NCBI RefSeq assembly: GCF_001427785.1
Contig: NZ_LMHM01000012.1
Span: 595,156-659,155 of the forward strand
DNA: 64,000 nt
Reading direction: 5' to 3'
From: Lysobacter sp. Root690
Lineage (GTDB): Bacteria; Pseudomonadota; Gammaproteobacteria; Xanthomonadales; Xanthomonadaceae
Shown: piece after piece, positions 35,339 to 44,400 of the stretch
How positions within the stretch are numbered: position 1 is the first letter of the stretch
Layout: every line of letters begins with the position of its first letter
The notes under the pieces: model-generated
Told to the model about the DNA's origin: nothing
What the model saw: the letters and a program-made list of their open reading frames with translations, nothing else
Database searches by the model: none
Made by a program: the position numbers and the translations under genes

Positions 35339-38300
35339 GTGAAAGACAGCGCAACGCCAAACAGGCGAGCCGAAGCGGGAGCATTCCCCCCGAGGCTGTC
35401 AAATGCAGGAAGAAGCAGAAGCTCGTGGCGGACTGTGCTCGCCATGATTGCGTTCCTACAGGTCGGCTCAGTCGCCGCCCAAGAGAGTGGGCATAAGTGG
35501 ACGCATTACGAGCTGGCAACCACCCACGACACGCAGCAGCAAGCGCTGGCTTCCGCCCGGGCGCAATCCGGCGGCTATCAGTACATGACCGCGATCAAGA
35601 AGCGCGCGATCACGGAAACCAAGGTCGAGTTGACCTACGGCATTCCGACCGAGATCTCCCAGGTCAACGCGTGGGATTACACCGCCTCCGTCGGGGCCAG
35701 CGGAGACGAACCGGTATTCGTGGCCGCACTCAAGGCTTATTACGACCAGAAGAGCAGCGATCGTGGCTGCACCCCGAACACCACCGTCGTGCGGAATATC
35801 GCGTGGGGTGTGCTGAACCAATGGTCCGATGGTATCAGCTCACGCGAGCAGACCGCCTACAACGTCAAATGGAACCGGAAGTCAGGTGGCATCTGTTCGC
35901 TTTATGACGATGCCGAGTCCGTCGTGCGGCTGCGCACGCGCTGCTCAAATCAATACGTGACCTGGAACTCCTCGAACAACACTTGCTCGGATGACTTCTA
36001 TGTCGCCCGCCTGACCGCGCCACCGCTGTACTGCGACAGCTGCACCCTGGTCGGCGACCCGGTCGATTTCTCCACCGGTGACCAATACGAGACCGAGAAC
36101 GATATCGACCTGAGCTGGATTCGCTTCGATCGCTATTACCACTCGGTCACTTCGAATGCGGCGGCCGGCTTCGGCTACGGTTGGACCCATTCGCACGATA
36201 TCCGGCTAACGATTCAGGGCATCACCGATCCAACCCTCGGTCTGGTCCAAGCCAATGGCTCGCACCTGCCGTTCCGTAACCAAGGCACTTACTACGAAGC
36301 CGTCGACGGCAGTGGCGACCGGATCACCGCGTCCGGGACCAACTGGGTGCTGCAACAGTCCCATGGAAATCTGACCTTCAATGCTGCGGGTCAGTTACTC
36401 GAGCAGCGCGCGGACGATGGCACCTCACTGACCTACGGCTACGACGTCGTCGGCCGCCTAATCACGATCACCCATTCGACCGGGCGTTCGTTGGTCATCG
36501 CCTATTCCGGCGTTTCGGCCAACGCTTCCATCGCTTCGATTTCGTCAGCCGGCGATCCGCTGGTCACTTACGGCTATACAGCTAACGGCCAAGTTCAAAC
36601 AGCCGATTTTGTCAGCAGCACACGCACTTATCACTATGAAGACTCGAACTTCCCGCAGAACTTGACCGGCGTTACTGCCGGGGATGGCCAGCGCTATAGC
36701 ACCTTTGCCTACGATACACAGGGTCGGTCGATCAGCGCGCAACTCGCGGGCGGTGTCAATGGCGTGACCGTAGCCTATTCGGCGCAAGGCGGCGCGGCGG
36801 TCACCGACGCACTGGGCGATGTAACCAACTACAGCCTGGATACGGCCGGGGCCGCCACCAAGCCGCGCAAGGCCGGTAAGTTGATCGACAGCAAAGGTCC
36901 TATCGATCGGACTTACTACGCTGACGAATTCGACTTCCGTCGCCGGATCGATACCGTCACGGACCGTAATGGAACCAAAACGAAGCATACCTATACAGAA
37001 GCCAACGATCCCGTCACAGGCCACCCGGCCTGGACGCATGCTGTCACCGAGGCCTATGAAACAGCTTTGGCGCGCACTCGCGAGGAACGCCGTGACAGTG
37101 CGAGCAATCGCGTCGTGCTGACCAAAGTCGGCAATCGTGAGACCCGCATTACACGCAACGCCCGCCTGCAACCGGCCAGCGTGACGGTACGCGACACGAC
37201 CACCAACCAGACGCGCACCACGGCCTACACCTATTGCGAAGCAGCGGATGTTGCGGCCAGCAATAGCACCTGCCCGATCCTGGGCATGCTCAAATCGGTC
37301 GACGGCCCGCGCACGGACGTCAACGACATTAGTACGTTTGTCTATTACGGCAGCGACGACAGCACCTGTGCCAGCACACCGGCGCTATGCACGTATCGCA
37401 AGGGCGACTTGCGGAAGGTGACTGATGCCCTCGGCCGGTCCGTCGAAACGCTCGGCTACGACCCGATGGGCAGACCGCTGTCGGTTCTCGATCCCAATGG
37501 CTTAGTCACCGACTATGTCTACGACGCGCGGGGCAGGCTGACGGCCGTCAAGGAGCGCGGCGCCGACGATAGCACTCAGAGCGACGATCGGATCACGCTC
37601 CTCAGTTATTGGATGACCGGCCAGATTCAGACAGTGACGCTGCCCGGAGAAACCTCGCTGGTCTATTACTACGATGCGGCGCAGCGCCTGACTGGCGTTT
37701 CCGATAGTTACAACAACGAGATCATCTATACCCTCGACAAAGCGGGTAGTCGAAAGAAAGAGGACACTGAAGACGGCAGCAGCACCCTGAGGCGCACCCT
37801 GTCGCGGGTCTACAACGCGCTTGGGCAGTTGACCGCGGTGAAGGATGCTTCACAGAACGCAACCAGCTTCACTTACGACATCGACGGCAATCCGGACCTG
37901 ACCACCGATGCGTTAGGTCGGGTGGTGAACCAAGACCACGATCCGTTGAACCGCCTCACCAGCACCTTGCAGATGATCAACGGGGAAGAGGTCAAGACTA
38001 CGCTTGAGTACAACGCACTCGATCAAGTCACCAAGGTAACCGACCCCAACGGCCTGAACACTCTTTACGCCTATAACGGGTTCGGCGACCAGACCCAGCT
38101 GACCAGTCCCGACACCGGCATTGCGAACTACACCTACAACAGCGCAGGCCTGTTGGCGACCAAGCAGGACGCCAATGACGCTGCGGCGCATCGTTACACT
38201 TACGATGCATTGAACCGTCCTACGGCGGTGTTCTACACCGCCGCGGGCCCTGCGGATGTGGAATACGACTACGACACCGTTAACAGCGCCTGCGCAGCCG

Positions 38301-40135
38301 AGGAAACGTTTGCCCTGGGCCGTGTCACGGCCATGCGAACGGAAGGCACAGAGCTTAAGTACTGTTACGACCGCTTCGGCCAGGTCGTTCGCAAAGTGCA
38401 AACGATCGGCAGCCAGAGCTTTACCCTTCGCTATGGCTACACCCAAGCGGGCCGTCTGAAATCGGTCACGTATCCGGACGGCGCTGTCGCGGACTACTGG
38501 TATACCGGCCAAGGTCGCATTGCGGACATCAAAGTCACCCCGGCCGCCGGTCCGACCACGGTGTTGCTGAAGTCGGCGGTATACGAGCCCTTTGGCCCCG
38601 TACTGGGCTGGCAATATGGCAACGGTCGACTTATGCAGCGCGGCTACGACCTCGATTATCGGCCGAAATCCATCCTCGACACAGACAGTGGCGGCCTGTC
38701 GCTGGGCTACGGCTACAACACGGTTGGCGACCTGACCGAACTTAAGGACGGCCTGCTCAGCACCTTCCAGGCGAAGTACGACTACGACGCGCTAGGCCGC
38801 CTTACTGTGACCCGGGACGGGACCAGCAACGACGCGTTGGAAACCTACGAATACGACAAAACCGGCAACCGCAAGAAACTGACACACGGCACGGTGGAGG
38901 AGGATTATGTCTATCCCACCACCAGTCATCGCCTGACCAGTATCAATACCGTTGGTGGCAGCAATATCACCCGCAGCTACGACGCCGTCGGCAACACCAT
39001 CGCCATCGGCGGTACCGCCAAGGAGTACGTTTACAACCCCAACGACCGCATGAAGCAGGTCAAGCAAGGCGGCGTGGTGACGAAGGGCTATCGCTACAAC
39101 GCCAAGGGCGAGCGGGTCGCGGCGATCAATGGCGACACCGGCCCAGTGACCACCTACACGCTCTACGACGAAGCCGGCCAGTGGATCGGCGACTACGATG
39201 GCACGGGTGCCACGATCCAGCAGGCGATCTGGATGGACAACCTGCCGGTCGGTCTGTTGGACGGTGCGGGCACTGCGCAGTCATTGAAGTACATTGAGCC
39301 GGACCACCTGGGCACGCCGCGTGCGGTCGTTGATCCTAATCGCGGCACCACCGGCGTCGCGATTTGGACGTGGGATGCGAAGGGCGAGGCGTTCGGAAAC
39401 AGTCCGCCGAACCAAGACCCAGACTTGGACGGCACCGCGCTTGTGTTCAATATGCGGTTCCCGGGGCAGCGGTATGATGCGGCCAGCGGCTTGGTGTACA
39501 ACTACTTCCGGGATTACGATGCGGGCAGTGGGCGGTATGTGCAGTCAGATCTTATCGGGTTAGCGGGTGGCATTTCGACTTACGGCTATGTTGGAGGCAT
39601 TCCAACTGTGTCTGTTGATCCTTCTGGGCTTCTGGGAACACGGCTCCCTCGTATCGGCCCGCCCACATTGTGGAAACCCGAGAGTGAGTACAGTGAGCGC
39701 ATGGCTCGGCAGTTTCCATCGTTTGATACTCTGTGGCAGAACTATCCAAAGCCCAGCAACGGGAAGCCTAGCCATCCGAGCGCAGAACCTTACGCGCTGA
39801 ATCAATGCGCTATTAGATTGGGTAAATCGCTTCTGGATTCGGGCGTGGACATGACGACTTATCCTGAAATTAACGTCACGAGAGAGGGCTACCCGAGGTC
39901 GGCACATAATCTGGCGTCTTGGTTGCATCAGGAGTTCGGGCGCCCGCAAATACTTACCGGAAGTCAGTTCGAAGAGCGAGAATTTTGGTATAAGGCGCAA
40001 GGAATAATTTTTGTTCCGCGGAGTGACGGCCAAGCATCTCATATTGATCTATTCAAGGGTGGATATATGGGAACTTCTTATCCGCAGTCGGCATATACGA
40101 GGGGGGACTCAGTATGGTACTGGCCAATAAAGTGA
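35339..40135 (+). CDS. RHS/YD-repeat polymorphic toxin with Tae4-like amidase tip
   Basis: 1598 residues from GTG 35339 (AAGGAG eight bases upstream). A long n-region leads to a Sec-type signal (VLAMIAFLQVGSVAAQ). A DUF6531-type start (GDPVDFSTGDQYETENDI) is followed by some 1000 residues of YD repeats and the RHS core (DHLGTPRAVVDPNRG, DYDAGSGRYVQSD, DPSGL ending at residue 1431). The tip (residues 1432-1598, DNA about 39632-40132) resembles T6SS amidase Tae4: FPSFDTLWQNYP, NQCAIRLGK with Cys1490, GIIFV, SHIDLFKGG with His1568 and Asp1570, VWYWPI. It would cleave peptidoglycan peptides. The tip DNA is less GC-rich than the shell. The usual SDPIGL is SDLIGL here. The immunity gene overlaps the end by 22 bases. 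Confidence 0.88.
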   Translation: MKDSATPNRRAEAGAFPPRLSNAGRSRSSWRTVLAMIAFLQVGSVAAQESGHKWTHYELATTHDTQQQALASARAQSGGYQYMTAIKKRAITETKVELTYGIPTEISQVNAWDYTASVGASGDEPVFVAALKAYYDQKSSDRGCTPNTTVVRNIAWGVLNQWSDGISSREQTAYNVKWNRKSGGICSLYDDAESVVRLRTRCSNQYVTWNSSNNTCSDDFYVARLTAPPLYCDSCTLVGDPVDFSTGDQYETENDIDLSWIRFDRYYHSVTSNAAAGFGYGWTHSHDIRLTIQGITDPTLGLVQANGSHLPFRNQGTYYEAVDGSGDRITASGTNWVLQQSHGNLTFNAAGQLLEQRADDGTSLTYGYDVVGRLITITHSTGRSLVIAYSGVSANASIASISSAGDPLVTYGYTANGQVQTADFVSSTRTYHYEDSNFPQNLTGVTAGDGQRYSTFAYDTQGRSISAQLAGGVNGVTVAYSAQGGAAVTDALGDVTNYSLDTAGAATKPRKAGKLIDSKGPIDRTYYADEFDFRRRIDTVTDRNGTKTKHTYTEANDPVTGHPAWTHAVTEAYETALARTREERRDSASNRVVLTKVGNRETRITRNARLQPASVTVRDTTTNQTRTTAYTYCEAADVAASNSTCPILGMLKSVDGPRTDVNDISTFVYYGSDDSTCASTPALCTYRKGDLRKVTDALGRSVETLGYDPMGRPLSVLDPNGLVTDYVYDARGRLTAVKERGADDSTQSDDRITLLSYWMTGQIQTVTLPGETSLVYYYDAAQRLTGVSDSYNNEIIYTLDKAGSRKKEDTEDGSSTLRRTLSRVYNALGQLTAVKDASQNATSFTYDIDGNPDLTTDALGRVVNQDHDPLNRLTSTLQMINGEEVKTTLEYNALDQVTKVTDPNGLNTLYAYNGFGDQTQLTSPDTGIANYTYNSAGLLATKQDANDAAAHRYTYDALNRPTAVFYTAAGPADVEYDYDTVNSACAAEETFALGRVTAMRTEGTELKYCYDRFGQVVRKVQTIGSQSFTLRYGYTQAGRLKSVTYPDGAVADYWYTGQGRIADIKVTPAAGPTTVLLKSAVYEPFGPVLGWQYGNGRLMQRGYDLDYRPKSILDTDSGGLSLGYGYNTVGDLTELKDGLLSTFQAKYDYDALGRLTVTRDGTSNDALETYEYDKTGNRKKLTHGTVEEDYVYPTTSHRLTSINTVGGSNITRSYDAVGNTIAIGGTAKEYVYNPNDRMKQVKQGGVVTKGYRYNAKGERVAAINGDTGPVTTYTLYDEAGQWIGDYDGTGATIQQAIWMDNLPVGLLDGAGTAQSLKYIEPDHLGTPRAVVDPNRGTTGVAIWTWDAKGEAFGNSPPNQDPDLDGTALVFNMRFPGQRYDAASGLVYNYFRDYDAGSGRYVQSDLIGLAGGISTYGYVGGIPTVSVDPSGLLGTRLPRIGPPTLWKPESEYSERMARQFPSFDTLWQNYPKPSNGKPSHPSAEPYALNQCAIRLGKSLLDSGVDMTTYPEINVTREGYPRSAHNLASWLHQEFGRPQILTGSQFEEREFWYKAQGIIFVPRSDGQASHIDLFKGGYMGTSYPQSAYTRGDSVWYWPIK

Positions 40136-40632
40136 AGATCTGCGGGATTGGAGCGCTTATGGTGTGCTTTGCGATGCCCGCAATTGGAGCGCACGCTGCC
40201 TGCGATCAGCAAAAGCTAATTACACAGCTGAAGTCTGAAGACGGCTCTTGGGTTCCGGTGTCGCGCAAGGGCGCTATGAGCCAGCTGAAGGGTGGGGCTT
40301 CTTTCTATCCTCTGATGGGGGTGAAAATTTATGAGGGAAGGGTCTACGCGTCGACTTACAATCTTGACTACTCTCTCGTGACCACAAAGCCGGTAAAGAC
40401 TGGCGTGCTTGTTGAAGGTGCTCGATTTCTCTTTGCTCCGCCTCATGTGAAGGGAGACGGCATTACGGATGCAATTCGTTTCTATTCGGCGCCGAAAGTG
40501 AATTATGTTCTTACTTATGGCTCAAGTTGCGGTGTCGAGAGCAATGCATTGCATCTGAAGATCTACTACCGCGGTTATCAAGCAGATCGCAAGGAAGATG
40601 AAGTCGTGGTGTTTAAGAAGAGGGACGGTTAG
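40114..40632 (+). CDS. putative immunity protein to the Tae4-like RHS toxin, exported
   Basis: 172 residues; the start overlaps the toxin stop by 22 bases. The N-terminus has a signal peptide (ICGIGALMVCFAMPAIGAHA) and the mature part has two cysteines (AACDQQ, SSCGVE). The rest is beta-rich (GVKIYEGRVYASTYNLDYSL, HLKIYYRGYQA). It is not similar to helical Tai4-type immunity proteins by eye. An immunity protein to a peptidoglycan amidase must be periplasmic, which fits the signal peptide. Assignment rests on position, overlap, export signal and low GC, not on homology. Confidence 0.7.
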   Translation: MVLANKVKICGIGALMVCFAMPAIGAHAACDQQKLITQLKSEDGSWVPVSRKGAMSQLKGGASFYPLMGVKIYEGRVYASTYNLDYSLVTTKPVKTGVLVEGARFLFAPPHVKGDGITDAIRFYSAPKVNYVLTYGSSCGVESNALHLKIYYRGYQADRKEDEVVVFKKRDG

Positions 40633-40867
40633 CTGAGAAATTCTGGCGCTATGGCGATGACCCCGCGACCCACCGGAGAACATGAGGGTATTGATCGGGG
40701 GCGCTCGTAAATCTGGAAGAACAGAATGGCAATTTGGAGGCGAGAGTATCTGGGTAGATTGCCATTACTCAGATTACGCCGCAGTACTTCAGCGTAATCT
40801 CGGAGCGGTCAAGCGCCGCACGCTCGCTCGACCAGCGCTGCACCACCTACCTTCATTTGCACTAAGT

Positions 40868-40902
40868 AAAAAGAAAGGCCCCGGCAACGGGGTCTTTCTT
40901 TT
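40868..40902. terminator. bidirectional rho-independent terminator
   Basis: AAAGAAAGGCCCCG and CGGGGTCTTTCTTT pair around a GCAA tetraloop; A-rich on one flank and T-rich on the other, so it can act on both strands. It ends the first RHS toxin/immunity transcript. Confidence 0.8.
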
Positions 40903-41117
40903 GCCTGCTGCACTATCACGCCAACGATGACAAAGATGGCGACCTCCACCCCCACGACTGCCGACCGAGAACATAGGCGCGTGGATCAGCCAGGCCCTGC
41001 GCCGCGCCACTGATGGTCATGCCTAGGTCACTGAGCCTTGGAACAGGCCGAAAAGTGGCTTCGGCTAACCGACGTGCCCCCCGTCGGTAGTGCGGTCACT
41101 GCAGTGGAGGAGGCCTA

Positions 41118-41143
41118 CCCGCCGGCCAATGGGGGCCGGCGGG
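41118..41143. repeat. 10-bp GC-rich hairpin
   Basis: CCCGCCGGCC and GGCCGGCGGG pair perfectly across a six-base loop. No T-run follows. Role unknown. Confidence 0.5.
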
Positions 41144-41441
41144 CTGCGTTCAGTGCCACTGTTGCGTCGCAGTCGGATGAGCAGTTCAAGCTTGGGAGAT
41201 CCTATCGACTGTATCGAAGCAGACGATAAACTCATCAGACGGATATCCACTTTGCTGCACGGCCAGGTATCACCAGGCAACTGCCCCAACCATAGATGCA
41301 GCGATAGCGGCGCTGTATCGAGCAGTCGCTAACCGTATATGGCGACTACAGAGACTCGACAGTTAAAGTTCTTCGCATGGGGCGGTGCGAGCGCGCATCC
41401 CTGCATGCCTCCACCTGCAATCATTTTCAAAAGGACGGACC

Positions 41442-44400
41442 ATGACGGCTGTTAAGCGATATCACCCACTGGCGGCCGGCTTGGCGGCGGCGTTGGCCTG
41501 TTTGCACCCGCCCTCGGCTCATGCCGCTTTCCCGCCCGAAACGGGACACGCTATGTTTCCTGCACCACCCTATTCCTGGGCGGGCGCTGGGCCGACCTAT
41601 ACGTATCGCCAAGCGATGAAAGATTGCAAGTCAGAAAGAGTACGAGCACTTGAGGAGGCCGCGTCGCAGCCTATCGATCCAAATGGATTCAATCAAACGA
41701 TCCGTGTTCACACCAACTGTCAGAAGGCTATGATCGAGACCGTCGCACCTTTGGTGAGCGTACATCTCGAAGTTGGAAATCGTTTTGATCTTCCACCTGA
41801 TATCGAGCCGCCGTACCGCACTAATTACTCCTACTGGTACGGCAGCAGCAACACCTATTGGCCGCTGAAAGCCGATGAAGAAGATATGGGCAAGAATCTT
41901 GGCTGCAGCGATTGCAGCAATAACCCTGTCGGCAATCCTGTTGTTATTAATGCCAAAAACAAGTTTCAAGATGAAGTAGATTACGCCGGCACTGGGGGGC
42001 GCGGCCTCAGCTTCCATCGCTACTACAACAGCGCGCCCGAGGTACTGACGGTAAACATGGGTGAAAACTGGCGGCACACTTATAGCCGCAGCCTGGAATT
42101 TCGCAACATATCGGCAGACGCCAAGATTGCGACTGTCCACCGAGACGACGGAAGGCAGCTCGTCTTTAAGCAGGTCGGGGGACTGTGGACAGCCAGCTCG
42201 GAAGTGCAAATGGTGCTGCGTCCCGTTCTTGAAGCTGGTGTTCCCCTGATGTGGGAACTGGAGATTCCCGGCGACGGCTCCACTGAAACCTATGACGTTC
42301 AAGGCCGCCTGATGGCCATCGACTATCTCGATGGATACCACCTGACGCTGACGTACACAGGTGGCCGGCTCAGCCAGATAACGGACGCTCAGGGCCGCTC
42401 CCTGTTGATCGCCCACAATGGCGATGGATTCATCTCGTCGGTGACCGATCCCGACGGTGTTCGCTACGACTACACCTACGGAGCACCGTTATTCCCAACG
42501 CTGCCTGACTTCAAGGAGCGCAGGCTGGAAGGGGTGTCATCCCCCTCGGGATATAAGCGCGACTACCGCTATTACGCCGGCACCGAGCCGTTCCAATTCG
42601 GCCTTCTTACTCAGATTGTCGACGAAACCGGCGCAGTACAGGCCACCTTTGGCTACGACAACAATGCCGATCCAGTTTCGACGGAGCATACCGGCGGCGC
42701 CGAGCGGTATGTAATCGAAGGTAACGACGTGGTGTATGCCAACGGCCTTCGCGTGAAGCATACGTTTACGACGATTAATGGTCGAAAGTTGGTGACAACC
42801 AAGGAACGTATTTGCACTACTGACACCTGCAGCGGATCAGCGAATTTCACCTACGATGCCAACGGCTATCCGGACATGGTCAACGACTTCAATGGCCAGG
42901 CTAACTACGACTACAACGCAAAAGGACAGATTGTTCAGCGGATTGACGCAAGCGGCAGCCGTTATGAGCGCAAAACCCAGACTGACTGGCACCCCATTTT
43001 TGATTTACCCACGGAAGAACGCGTTTATGACCGTAGTAGCACTCTATGGTCAAAGCGCCAATGGACGTACAACGCGCGGGGTCAGGAGCTGACCACGACG
43101 CGAACCGATCCCGCAACCGGCGAGGCCCGGACCATCAGTGCGGCTTATTGCGAATCCAATGACGTTCAGGCGGGCACATGCCCAATCGTTGGCCAGATCA
43201 TCCGGGTCAACGGTCCGCGCACGGACGTGAGCGACATCAGTAATGTCAGCTATTACGCGCAAGATGATGCAGGTTGCGCGACGGCTGGGGGAATATGCAC
43301 CCACCGCAAGGGCGATGTCTGGAAGGAGACGAATGCCCTTGGTCAGATCACTGAGTATTTGCGGTACGACCGTTCCGGTCGCGCCATCTCGGTCAAGGAC
43401 CCCAATGGCGTGATCGTCGAGATCGAGTACGACCTGCGTGGCCGCCCTCTGAGGCAGATCGTCCGGGGCAGCAATGCCGCCATCGAGACCGACGATGCCA
43501 TCACGCTGATGGAGTACGACCTGGCCGGCCGCCTGAAGAAAACCACCGATCCCGATGGGGTCTATACCCGCTTTGACTATGACCCTGCAGGGCGCGTCAC
43601 GGACGTCTACAACTCCAGAGGTGACCGTATTCAATACACGCTAGACAACGAGGGTCGCCCGGAGAAGACCGATGTCAAAGACAGCGCCGGCACCATCACC
43701 CGGACACTCACAACGCTTCGTAATCAGCTGGGCTGGATCAATGCCGTCAAGGATGCTTACGGTCGTACCACGAAGACCAGCTATTGGAAAAATGGAACGC
43801 CCAATTACACGACCGACGCCTTGGGCACCCAATCGGTCCAGCAGACCGACGAGTTGAATCGACCGTCAGCGACTCTATTGAACGTAAATAACCCCCCAAC
43901 GAATGCATCACGCTACGACTATGACACTGGCGGGGACTTGACCATTGTCAGTGATGCCCTTAGCAGAGAGACTGCCTACAGTCGCAATCGGTTCGGCGAT
44001 CTGCTGTCCTTGACCAGCCCGACAACTGGAACCACGACCAACACATACGACAGCGCCGGAAATCTCAAGTCGAGCACGGACGCGGCCGGCCGCGCCAGCG
44101 TCTTCACCTATGACGCTCTGAACCGCAAGCTGACGTCTAGCTATCCGGCCGACGCGGCCTTGACGGTCACTCATACCTACGACACCGCACCGGCAGCCTG
44201 CGCTGCGGATGAGCGTTTTACGGTCGGGCAGTTAGTCCGTACCGTCGATGGAAGCGGTAGCACCGAGTATTGTTACAACCGCTATGGCCGCATGAGCGGA
44301 AAAGTACAGATTATCAACGGCAAGACCTTCGTATCGCGGTACGAATATTCGAAGGGCGGCCGACTGTTAGCGATGACCTATCCCAGCGGTATGCGCGTCG

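Larger units (their letters stand above)
40633..41441. other. intergenic region between the RHS modules, no supported gene
   Basis: About 800 bases. It holds a terminator (40868-40902), a 10-bp GC hairpin (41118-41143) and a diverged hairpin-repeat copy (AGGCCGAAAAGTGGCTTCGG, 41045-41064). Several short open frames (40682-40930, 41038-41229, 41090-41332) have no starts or features that support them. No orphan tip sequence was recognised. Confidence 0.5.
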
